Assembly (NCBI GenBank): GCA_024663395.1
Contig: JANFAH010000001.1
Coordinates: forward strand, 1,550,001-1,614,000
Length of the DNA stretch: 64,000 nt
Direction of reading: 5' to 3'
From: Pisolithus tinctorius
Lineage: Eukaryota; Basidiomycota; Agaricomycetes; Boletales; Pisolithaceae
Every line of letters begins with the position of its first letter. Within the stretch, counting starts at the first letter, position 1. A program made the position numbers and the translations under genes. Positions 42,374-52,173 of the stretch are shown piece by piece. The notes below the pieces were generated by a model that was not told the DNA's origin, searched no databases, and saw only the letters and a program-made list of their open reading frames with translations.

Positions 42374-45300
42374 AGGTTTTGACCTCAAGGCACTTAAATT
42401 GGTACAAAGCTGTATTTAAAGAAGAGCTGTAGGGGAGGCATGTGCACTTGGTATAGGGAGGCTCAGACCATGGATGGGACAACCACTGGCAGGAGCAGCA
42501 GGATGAGGATGAGGGGGAGCCACAATTGTAATTACAAACACTGCAAAATTAGTTCCATTGCCACCCACAGGCCACTATATCCATGCACCCCCATTTCAAA
42601 ATTGGCCACTTGTTATCAAATTTGCCAGATACTTAGATGATACTCAGATGGTAGTATGATCAGCTTGGCTCAAAGTGGCAATGCACTTGAAAGCAATGGC
42701 AGTCACAAGATCTACAACTATACAGTAGTCCACTTCTTAATACTACATTCTGTGTGCATTGAATGACCTGTTTCAAAGACTCCCTTGTACCTCTCAAAGG
42801 GACTAATTCAATTGTTGTTCTTCATTGTGCATCTTAGTACAATGTAACCACATGCTCAATGCCATGGAATCAAAATGAAATATTGATCTCTTGAGCCTGA
42901 TAAATCAATATATGTTGCCTCAACTCAATACAGGCATTCTTGGGGAACATGCTCTCTTTCAGTTATAATGCTCAATTGAATTTTTTCACTTACAGAGCCT
43001 CAGTCAATCTTGTCCCCACTAATTAGGTATATCTTATCACTCACTTTCTTATTTATACTGTATCAATTGCTCTTAGCATGTGTAATAATATACTCAATAT
43101 TTCATCTAGAAATAATTTTTGATGTTTTGACCTATGATTTTAAAGTGGAAAGACTTTATTTCTGATTTGATTTTTTGTTGAAAAATATTTCACTGTATAT
43201 TACATGTTTGAGCATAAAAAAAGCAGAATGTTTTTCATATGAGCTTCAGCACACAATTCATCATTGCAATACAGTACTTAAACTAAATAAATACTGCCTA
43301 GTTTCTAAACTTTCTGCTCACAAAAAAGCAGATTGTTAATTCTAAAAAAAAGTGACATATATTGGAAAATTATTTACAATGTATCATGCATATTGTGTTC
43401 AAAATCATTCTGCTGAACATCCATAATTTTTTTATATGCAAAGGTTTAAAATTTTCTGGTGGCATTTTGTGAGGCATGATAGACAATATAAATCCTATAT
43501 ATTTTTACAATATTTGTCACAAAAACATCCCAAATTAAAGAGTCTCATTTTTCAATCTTTTTTTAAAATGATTTCAGCAAAGAAATTGAGAAATGCTTCC
43601 AGTGACAGTAGTGTCTTTAGACATGTTAGCAGACGTCATAGTCATGAGATGATCACAGCACAATGGAAGCCCGATCTTTTCCCAAACACGCCTGGGCATG
43701 GTGATGATTTCCGAACTGGAATCTAGTACGCAGTTGATGGTGACGTCGGTCCCAGGGACCTTGGCTTCGATGCAGTGGAGCGGCAGAGTGTGGTGAGCTA
43801 CGATCGAGCCGTCATCACCGCGGATAACGTGGTCTCCATATTCGTGCGCGGTTCTTTGAGGATCACAGCCGGTCAGTTCGTTCACTTGTACTCCTTCTTC
43901 ATCGTTGCTATGAACTACCTCAATCTTGTTTGTGGTGACACGTTTCGCCATGGTGATGTCTCTGAACTGTTTGCGAAACTCTGGGGCTACTGCAAATAAT
44001 TCTTTGACTGGCATGGCAATGCTGGTTTCGAGTACGCGCTCCACGATATGCTTGGGTGCGGCTTCATCTTCGAGAGGGAACGAGTAATGATACTGGTTTT
44101 GATTGTGAGCTGCTGGGTACGGTGTCTGCGACAGAACAACTGCCGTGGGAACGGGATCCTTGCGCGCGGGCGTCAGAGCTGGACTAGTTGGAGGAACATA
44201 TGGTTTCGTAGTGGTGGATGTTGGTGCAGGTGTAGAGGGATGGGATGCCTGGTGAGCGGCATGCGAACTTTGAATGCCAGGGGAAATGATTTCCTCTTCG
44301 ACAGTGGCTGCACATGGGTCGACTCATGGAGGGTTGGCAGGATGTGCCACAGGTCGAGCTGTGATTTCAACTCCGTCGAAGCGGGCTTTCTTTCTGTGGG
44401 GAATGACTGCTCCCTTGTTACCTTTATCCGCTTGGTAGGTAGCCCAAGCTTGAGTGACATATGCTTGGAAGTCAGGGTCAGCTAAGTCTGCGACAGGTTC
44501 ATCGGCATCTTGGACGGTGTTTAAGAAGGCAGAAGGCTGGATTTCCAACTGCACGTCAATTTTGGGATGAGCAACGCAGAAGAGGTTAGCAGTGCCTTGC
44601 GTGGAGCAGCAGGAGTCACAGCACGCGTGCTGGCCTGGTCTCTGTCAGCCATGACGTGGTCAACAGCCTCTCTCAGTGAGTTACATTCAGGGAAACATGG
44701 AATTCGGCTCCCGTCCACCAGATAGAGACAGTTGTCTGTACCTCTCGTGATCTTACCGGCGCGGATATAAACTTCAACGAGTGCACACATCCTTGTCCAG
44801 TGGTTGGGGTCTGCACAGAAACTGCAGCCGGGTCTGTGTTGCTGCGGCGGAGGCTGCGTCTGGAAGTTGTATTCCTGTTTAACGACTGTACCAGCAGGTG
44901 GCACTTGCGGCATGTAAGCCAATGAGGGAGGTGCAGCTGGCGAGGCCACGGTACCCATCGTCAGTACCGTGCTATGAAGAGCAGATCCTGTCAGAAGGAA
45001 CTTGGCAGCTTTGACGACTTCTGCGAGCAGGTATGGATCGTCAGGGTGGAGGTCGGTGCGGACTATAGAGAGTCAATGACAAATACGATCTGCAATGGCC
45101 CTCAGGAAGCCATTCAGGAACATGGAATCCCGTTCTGTCTCTGCAAGCTTTTTAGTTTTAATGAGCAGGGCAGAAATCTTAGCGAATTTCTGCTGGTATT
45201 CTCTGAGGTCATCCTGGTTCCACATAGGCTTGGACTGATATTCTTCGATGAGGTACTGCAAGTCTGCATGGCAGTAGCAGTCATCACCCTCGCAGCCAGG

Positions 45301-46144
45301 GTACAAACCCTTAACAGCTACTACGAAGGCATCCCAGTCGTCAGCTGCGGGAGTGGCTTCCGGGAGTGTTTGCCAGACCTCGGCTTCTTCGAGGTCAGCA
45401 TAGCGGATTGTGGCTCTGATCTTGCCATGGTCATCAAGAGCAGCAAGAGTACTGAGGAAGTCGATGTCTTCAAGGTAGCGCGGAAGCTGTGTGGGAGAAT
45501 CTCTGCTAAATTTAGGTGAGTTTTGTGTTCCACGGAGCGGCATCTGAAACTGAGGATTAGCCATTGGTGGGTTAACCTGTGGTGGCGATGCCAGATTGGT
45601 AACGGGTGGAACGGGTATTGGTTGCAGGTGCGAAGCGGTTGGTATAGTGCGCGAGCAAGCTGGCAGAAGCGTTGGCGGGTTACTAATTGGCTGATGGGTG
45701 GTCTGTGACCGAGTGAGTGGTCGCGGCAGTGTGGCAGATGGAACTGAGAGTCCGGGTATAGATTTGGAGGCGTCAAAGAGACGGGAAAAAGAGGGTGTTG
45801 GTGATGATGAATCAGATGATGTGACAGGTGTTAAAGGTGATGGCAGGGTGTCGGGCCTTCGGGGAGTTGAGTGGATAAAGCCACCAGGAAAATCAGGGGC
45901 AGTGAGATCTAGGTGATCTGATGCGACGGATATCTGATCTGCCGAGATATCAGGAGGAGTGATCGCGGGTAGTACCCACGGAACGTCAGTGGGTAATTGC
46001 GCGTGATCCGGTGTTACGGGTGAGACAGGGCGGAAAATGTCGGAGTCTTCTGACAGGTTGAGATTGCGAAAGTGCAGGCATAAATTTTCTAGTTCTGTGT
46101 GTTCAGCAGTGCACCTGAGCAACCTTCTGGAAGTGACAGCAGAA

Positions 46145-46163
46145 CCCCTCGCGGTGGGCTCCA
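46145..46163 (-). other. tRNA-type primer binding site of Gypsy-2
   Basis: On the minus strand TGGAGCCCACCGCGAGGGG starts 2 nt after the LTR. Its complement ends in CCA, as the 3' end of a tRNA must. The tRNA species was not identified. Confidence 0.7.
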
Positions 46164-46165
46164 GT

Positions 46166-46820
46166 TGTAGGAAAAGTCCAAGTAGCTGTATAATACGAGC
46201 TAGATGGCTTAGATAACAACAATAAAAAATGAAGGGAACGAATTGCTCGTCCCAAGGGATTCTGGACTGTCAAGACTAGAAGGTGAGACCCGGCACTTTG
46301 TAGCAGTGGCGGTTCGTGACGTGCACGGCATGGTCCGCGGAATAGTACTGGTGATGCGAGCGGTGCGAGCAGTATACGTAGTTCGTGTGCGGTGGAATGT
46401 GAGACGTGCGGTGTAGACAAAGTGTAAAGGAAACTCATGGTGACCTTCCAAGTGCCAAAAGGTATCATTCTGTACCTAAGTACAGGGTTTTATAGTCTGG
46501 GCAAACCTGGAACCTAAGTAAGACAGGCTACAGTAAAGGAAAGCCACGTGACAGCACATACACAGAAGACAGGCCAAAACAGAGGCCAAGGGTATACTAC
46601 AAGCACTAAAGGAACAGAGACCGTGATAAGAGAAAGAGTCCAAGGAAAAACAACAACCGGCGCACAGCGGCTGTGGGTATAGCACTGCGTGAGAGGGAGT
46701 GAGGGCGTGGGAAGGCAGCGCGTGAACAATGGTGAACGCGAGAGGGGAGCAGACATAACAGTAGTCATGGAACAGTTAATGACAGGGGCTTACGCGTCCA
46801 GGGAATGCAGATTCCTCACA
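46166..46820 (-). repeat. 5' LTR of minus Gypsy-2
   Basis: 655 bp, TGTGAGGAAT...TTTTCCTACA; near-identical to 53614-54268. Contains a TATA-like CTATAAAACCC followed by TGTACTTAGG. Confidence 0.9.
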
Positions 46821-47633
46821 CTGTCCATCTGTCATGCCATCTTTGGATCTAGAGATGTCTCTGCTGAGATCTAACTTGCATCGCCACCCCCTAATGTGAT
46901 ATCAGTGCGCTTACTCAGTTTCTGATTCTATTTGACTCATTTTGTGATGTTTTGACTATCCTTGACTCATTTATTGCCAATACTTACCAATCTTCTTTGC
47001 TTGCTTACTTTTCATTTCTCACTTACTCATCATGATTACTCAGTCCTTACTCATTACTTACCAAGTGTTTGTGCCTTGTTTGTCACAAGCTGTGCTCCCC
47101 CCTCAGTATATAAACCCCCATGTACTTAGCTACCAAGAAGCAATTCAGAAGCAGTCCAGCAGTCAGTCCAGTGCCTATCTCGTCGTCGACAGTTGAGGCT
47201 CCACGAAGGGGTCTACCTGTCATCATTTGTATACTTGGTAGTTGAGGCTCATTCGGAAGAGTCTATCTGCCTCCATCATTCATCTGAAGCTTCCTCTTAG
47301 TCAGCAGTCTTAGTCATCCCTCCACTCCTGCATAACTCGTCAATGACTTGTGCCAGGAGCACATTTTATTGAAGTCCATTATTCCAAGAAGTCCTTTCAG
47401 CTGAACACCTTCACTCTGTTCAGCATCCCCTCCTCAGTCATCATCCATTCATCTACCCCTGCATAACTCATCGACGACTTGCGCTAGGAGCACCTGCCAT
47501 TGAAACTCCCCCCACTTTAGGTTTCTCTGCACTCCAGGTTCCACAGAGGCAAACCACCACTCACTCTTATTTGTCTTTTGTGTTGGATTAGTTTGGTTTT
47601 CACCAGCATTCCACACTTTGACTCACAGCATGA
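46821..47633 (+). repeat. LTR-like block upstream of plus Gypsy-2 pol
   Basis: Holds TATATAAA at 47107-47114 followed by CCCCCATGTACTTAGC, resembling the promoter core of the Gypsy-2 LTR. Two pairs of short tandem duplications follow: GTTGAGGCTC at about 47192/47244 and CTGCATAACTC at about 47328/47459. It ends ...TTTGACTCACA where Gypsy-2 coding sequence starts. Probably a solo or recombinant LTR of a related family. No ORF. Confidence 0.45.
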
Positions 47634-47690
47634 GGGCTGTCCACGCTGCAAATGTGGCAAGCACTGCCATAGTCACCAGAGTATAGTCGA

Positions 47691-50600
47691 ATGGGGTTTT
47701 TGAATATTGATGATCCACCAAGTGGTCAGGGAGAGCCTACTAAAACATCCTGTTTCCTATTTAGCTGCTGTTATCCATTCCTCAGTCCTACAGTATCGTC
47801 ACTAGCCTTCACTTCTACGAACTTCCCTTCGCCCGTGGCACCCGTACCGCAGAACATACCCGCCAGAATACCCTCGCCTGTTTTCGCTTCCCTCTCTTCC
47901 ACTCAGACAATACTAAACTCCTCCGCTATAGCCGCACTCAGCAGCGTTTATCAACTAGATCCTGCGGTTCGCACTCTCATTTACAAGCCAGTTGCCAAGA
48001 AGGTTTGGACGGTACCTGCCCCAATGATGGAAGAATACCGCATTGTGCGCAGCCTGCCAGATGACCCGCTCGCTGGTCTCCAACCACTTCCAACCCGTCC
48101 ACCAGACTTTGCTCTGGGCATCCACTTCACTGCCGAACAGGCCGCGGAACTTGACCTCGATCCTGCAGATTGGCTTTGGCCAGAAGAACTTAAACTTGTA
48201 ACTTGGCTCATTTCGGTCCATGAGCTCGCATTCGCTTGGGACATTACAGAGTGCAGACACCTAGATGAACGCTATTTTCTGCCAGTAAAGATTCCTACGA
48301 TTCTGCACATGCCTTGGGTCCAACGCAATATCCCTATCCCGAACACGATACATGCCCAAGTCATAGACATGATTAAAGATCACATCAAGTCTGGCATGTA
48401 TGAACCTTCTACAGCGGCTTACCGCTCCCGCTGGTTCTGTGTAGTAAAGAAAGACGGAAAGTCTCTTTGCCTTGTGCATGACTTACAGCCCCTGAATGCA
48501 GTGACCATCCGCGATGTGTCCGTTCTGCCCTTCGTAGAACATCTCGCAGAATCCTTTGCCGGGTACGTGGTATATGCGATGATGGACCTCTACTCCAGGT
48601 ATGACCAGCATGCACTTCATGTGGATTCCCGCAACCTCACCACTTTCAGTACCCCACTCAGGCCACACCAGCTTACTACCCTGCCGCAAGGTCATGCGAA
48701 TGCAGTCCAGGTATACCAGGGAGATACTGCATTTGTTCTCCAGGATGAGATCCCACATCATACCTTGCCCTTCATAGATGACGTCCCCATAAAATCTGAG
48801 ACCACCCGCTATCAGCGCACAGACAGGTCCTATGAGACTATCCTGGAGAATCCTGGGATTCGGAAATTTATCTGGAACCACTGTATAGTCGTTAACCATA
48901 TCCTTCAGCGTTTGCAGAATGTCGGAGCCACCGTCTCAGCAAAAAAGTTCATATTAGCTGCTCCGTCCACGGTGATTGTTGGGCACAAGTGCACCTTTGA
49001 AGGTCGCATTCCTGAAGAAAGCAAAGTGCAGAAGATCCGTGACTGGCCTGAGTGCCACAACCTGACTCAGGTTCACGGTTTCCTCGGTGTCTGCGGTGTG
49101 CTACGCATCTTCATCAAAGACTTCGCCAAGATCGCGCGGCCACTAGTCGCGCTCATGCAGAAAGATGTACCATTCACATGGGACGAGCCGCAACGCACTG
49201 CCATGCAACGACTCAAGGACGAAATTGTAAAGTCCCCTGCACTCCGAAGAATCGACTACAAGTGCAGTTGCAAAGTAATTCTAGCAGTAGACACATCGGT
49301 CACCGCAGTTGGCTACATCCTCTACCAGCTCGGCGAAGATGGCAGATGGTACCCGAGTCGCTTCGGATCCATCACCCTCAATGAAGTGGAAAGCCGTTAC
49401 TCCCAGGCCAAGCTTGAGTTGTATGGTCTCTTCCACATGGTACGCGTATACATCTTCAGTCTCACTAACTTCACTGTGGAGGTAGATGCAAAGTATATTA
49501 AGGGCATGATAAATAACCCAGATCTGCAGCCTAACGCGACGATCAATTGCTGGATCGCTGGTGTCCTCCTTTTCTCGTTCAAACTCATCCACGTTCCTGC
49601 GGACAGGCATGCCGGCCCTGATGGCTTATCCCGCCATCCGTGGTCGGAGCTTGACCTGCCTGAGGATGACGACCATGAGGATTGGGTAGACCGTTTTTAC
49701 TCTTTCTCTACACAGGTTGTCAACGACCACCCACCTCCTATGTCACTTTCCAATGAAGATCACCATTCCCTACTGCCACCCGCTTACCATCGGGTGAGCC
49801 TCCCACTGCCTGCATCCTTCTATTTCGCATTCTCTACGACTGCTGATGCTAATAACCCTTCCAATACCCCTGACGACCCTGCCATTCCGCGATCCATGAA
49901 GGCTCGGGCACGCAAAGCGAAGATAGAAATGATCTGCACATTCCTCGTGACCCACGAGCGACCACCTGACCTTACTGATGCACAGTACTCATCTTTCTTC
50001 AACTCGGCTAGCTGCTTCTTCCTCCTAGATGGAAATCTATGGCGTAGAGAACCGCATGGACGGCACCAGCTAGTCGTCGATGAATCCAAGCGGTATCGTC
50101 TCATCAAAGAAGCACATGACGACCTCGGACACAAGGGTGTCTTCATGGTCCGCACGCGCCTTCTCATCCACTTCTGGTGGCCTCTTCTTGTCGAGGATGT
50201 GAAGTGGTATGTCCGCACTTGTCATGAATGCCAGATCCACCAGACGCAGAAGCTTCATATCCCCCCCACTGTACCCATGATAGGGGGCCTGTTTCATAAA
50301 GCTCACATTGACACAATGCTGATGCCCAAAGCTGGCGGCTACCGCTACATAGTACAGGCTCATTGCACGCTCACCTCTTATCCTGAATGGCGTATGTTGC
50401 ACGTGGAAAATGGTACCGTGCTCATGTCCTTCATCTTCGAGGATGTCCTATGCTGCTGGGGTCCGCTCACTGAGATTGTCACTGACAATGGTCCTGTGTT
50501 CGTCCAAGCCTTAGATGCCCTAGCCGCGCAATATCATATCTGCCACATCTGTATCTCTCCTTACAACTCTCAGGCTAATGGCATTGTAGAGCGTCGCCAC

Positions 50601-51293
50601 TATGATGTTCGCGAGGCTATCATGAAGAGCTGCGAGAACGATGATCGCCGCTGGCACACCATTGCGCATTCCGTCTTCTGGGCCGAGTGGGTCACCATTT
50701 TGAAATCCATGGGTCTATCCCCTTATTTCATGGTACATGGTGTCAAACCGCTGTTCCCATTCAACCTTGCCAAGGCTACTTTCCTTTTACCCCTATCCCG
50801 CGATGATGCGGCACCACTGACTACCACAGAACTGATAGCTTGGCGAGCATGCCAGTTACAGAAGTGTCAGGATGACTTAGACCAGGTCTGCGGCAATGTC
50901 CTCCATGCACGCTTCCAGTCTATCCAGCAGTTCGAAACCGCCTTTCAGCATCACATTAAAGACCATAACTTCGCTCCTGGCGCCCTTGTGCTTGTTCGCA
51001 ACTCCCACATAGAGAAAGAGCTGAACCAGAAGACGAAGCTGCGGTACACTGGTCCCATGGTCGTCCTTCGTCAGACCACTGGGGGTTCGTACCTGCTGGC
51101 TGAGCTGGATGGCACCATCTCCAAACTCCGCTTCGCTGTATTCCACTTACTTCCCTACCACCTGCGGTCCCAGACCCACGCAACCGTGACTCGCATTACT
51201 GGGTTGGATGATGAGGAGCTAGACCGCCTGCTTGAGGAAGCTGAGGATGACCCCACTGATGATGATGTGGAGGCTTTTTCCACGAACAGCTGA
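47691..51293 (+). CDS. pol: Gypsy-2 polyprotein: RT, RNase H, integrase
   Basis: 1200 codons without a stop. Reverse transcriptase: first Asp in MDLYS (residue about 298), FIDD active site (about 360). RNase H-like segment with VDTSVTAVGYILYQ (about 540). Integrase: HDDLGH and CHEC zinc ligands (about 806-845), catalytic D in HIDTM (872), D in VTDNGP (929), E in NGIVERRHYDV (965); C-terminal module with YTGPMVVL (about 1117), like the GPY/F fold. No chromodomain, and an acidic C-terminus. The ATG at 47691 overlaps the slippery site, so the natural route is a -1 shift from Gag-PR, which is missing here. Whether this product can be made is unclear. Confidence 0.9.
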   Translation: MGFLNIDDPPSGQGEPTKTSCFLFSCCYPFLSPTVSSLAFTSTNFPSPVAPVPQNIPARIPSPVFASLSSTQTILNSSAIAALSSVYQLDPAVRTLIYKPVAKKVWTVPAPMMEEYRIVRSLPDDPLAGLQPLPTRPPDFALGIHFTAEQAAELDLDPADWLWPEELKLVTWLISVHELAFAWDITECRHLDERYFLPVKIPTILHMPWVQRNIPIPNTIHAQVIDMIKDHIKSGMYEPSTAAYRSRWFCVVKKDGKSLCLVHDLQPLNAVTIRDVSVLPFVEHLAESFAGYVVYAMMDLYSRYDQHALHVDSRNLTTFSTPLRPHQLTTLPQGHANAVQVYQGDTAFVLQDEIPHHTLPFIDDVPIKSETTRYQRTDRSYETILENPGIRKFIWNHCIVVNHILQRLQNVGATVSAKKFILAAPSTVIVGHKCTFEGRIPEESKVQKIRDWPECHNLTQVHGFLGVCGVLRIFIKDFAKIARPLVALMQKDVPFTWDEPQRTAMQRLKDEIVKSPALRRIDYKCSCKVILAVDTSVTAVGYILYQLGEDGRWYPSRFGSITLNEVESRYSQAKLELYGLFHMVRVYIFSLTNFTVEVDAKYIKGMINNPDLQPNATINCWIAGVLLFSFKLIHVPADRHAGPDGLSRHPWSELDLPEDDDHEDWVDRFYSFSTQVVNDHPPPMSLSNEDHHSLLPPAYHRVSLPLPASFYFAFSTTADANNPSNTPDDPAIPRSMKARARKAKIEMICTFLVTHERPPDLTDAQYSSFFNSASCFFLLDGNLWRREPHGRHQLVVDESKRYRLIKEAHDDLGHKGVFMVRTRLLIHFWWPLLVEDVKWYVRTCHECQIHQTQKLHIPPTVPMIGGLFHKAHIDTMLMPKAGGYRYIVQAHCTLTSYPEWRMLHVENGTVLMSFIFEDVLCCWGPLTEIVTDNGPVFVQALDALAAQYHICHICISPYNSQANGIVERRHYDVREAIMKSCENDDRRWHTIAHSVFWAEWVTILKSMGLSPYFMVHGVKPLFPFNLAKATFLLPLSRDDAAPLTTTELIAWRACQLQKCQDDLDQVCGNVLHARFQSIQQFETAFQHHIKDHNFAPGALVLVRNSHIEKELNQKTKLRYTGPMVVLRQTTGGSYLLAELDGTISKLRFAVFHLLPYHLRSQTHATVTRITGLDDEELDRLLEEAEDDPTDDDVEAFSTNS
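47694..47700 (+). promoter_or_regulatory. -1 frameshift heptamer, plus Gypsy-2
   Basis: G GGT TTT followed by TGA in the upstream frame; identical to the site in the minus copy. Confidence 0.65.
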
Positions 51294-52173
51294 CTATCTG
51301 TCCCTTCCAGTATCCACAGTTTGTCCATCGTGCTATTCCCCCATACCCTCTTCTCCCACGATACCCATACCTCTTTCTGTGGCCTTGCCCGCCTCCCCAC
51401 AGCTTCTTCTACTACACTCGTTCCTTCTCCCATGCTGACTGGGGACAGTCAGCGTTCAAAGTCCCCCACAGGGGTGACCAGCATACCACTTGATCCACCC
51501 GATATCAGACATAGTTTGTTTCCTTTTATCTGTTTTACCCCGGGTTTTGTCTGGAGACCTCTATTCCACCCCGGGTTTCGTCCAGTGATTCTACTGATAG
51601 CTAGTCCCCGCTCAAAAAACATAAAAACCGCTTACAAAAAGTCCAAAACTGTCCAGAAAAATAACAAAACACCAAATAAGTATATAGCCAAAACAATGTC
51701 TCTCCTATCTCTCTTACTAGTCTTGCTGATACTGTCTTCGGCCGCTCTATACTGTGTATACTTGCAACCACCCTGCGCATTTCCTCTTCGATCGCGCAGT
51801 CAGCGTGCACCCCTTGATTTATTTTTCTTTCAATTCTCCTTCCGTCTCCTTACAATTGATACACAAAGACTGTCCCAGCTACCCAATAAACAGTCCCTTC
51901 GCTTCCTCTTCAAGAATCCGTCACATCCTACCATCAAGATTGTTTCATGAGGACATACCGCTGAGAGAAGTCGAAAGTCACACGAAGAAGACAAGTCAGG
52001 CGGTACCCCACGCACCACATCTCACCATGGCTGCACTTCCCCGTGGCTCATCTTCAAGCATGTCCAGTCATTCGCAACTTTGCACAGAAGCAAGCAAAGC
52101 AGTATATTTAGTGCAGTATGTGCTGACATGCGGATGGGATGGTACAATAAATCTGAACTAACTATAAACATTC
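51294..52173. other. Internal untranslated region of Gypsy-2
   Basis: Contains the first copy of a direct repeat (51434-51472) and short ORFs only. Probably 3' untranslated sequence shared by the two convergent genes. Confidence 0.5.
51434..51472 (+). repeat. Direct repeat A flanking antisense module
   Basis: About 80 percent identical to 53576-53613, which directly abuts the 3' LTR. Core GGGAC(A/G)GTCAGC...AAGTCCCC. Confidence 0.65.

Larger units (their letters stand above)
40052..43604. mobile_element. CACTG TIR element, copy 2, with captured HSP70 pieces
   Basis: TIRs 40052-40575 and 43085-43604 match copy 1. Inserted in the Gypsy-2 protease with a clean 3-bp duplication (ACA on plus), as expected for CACTA-type elements. 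The interior has an LTR-like relic, fragments of mitochondrial HSP70, and a region shared with copy 1 (about 42239-42760). No transposase. Confidence 0.85.
39760..46122 (-). pseudogene. Gag-protease frame, minus Gypsy-2 (interrupted)
   Basis: Open from near the primer site without an obvious ATG. Pro/Ser-rich N-terminal half, a capsid-like region (about 45550-45080), a knuckle CSFCADPNHWTRMC (about 44826), a Pro-rich linker, then a protease with VLDSSSEII in place of D-S/T-G, split by the CACTG element, continuing as LLGRPF (about 39955) and a Cys/His-rich end CLCCKCGKHCHSH. In-frame TGAs occur at 45073, 44324 and near 39886, each replacing a likely CGA; a frameshift lies near 44530. The frame ends at TGA 39760-39762, overlapping the RT frame at a slippery site. 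Confidence 0.8.
36741..46820 (-). mobile_element. Gypsy-2 Ty3/gypsy element, minus copy, 3' truncated and split
   Basis: 5' LTR 46166-46820, tRNA-type primer site, Gag-protease frame and RT/RNase H/IN frame, all on the minus strand. The 3' end is lost after the integrase core (homology to the plus copy stops near 36741). A 3.55-kb CACTG element (40052-43604) splits the protease region and left a 3-bp duplication, TGT on this strand. Several TGA codons and small indels make it inactive. It lies head-to-head with the plus copy that begins at 47634. Confidence 0.9.

Noticed and set aside
47955..50402. Minus-strand ORFs across Gypsy-2 pol
   Set aside because: Shadow frames of the 1200-codon pol; the same shadows appear in the other copy.
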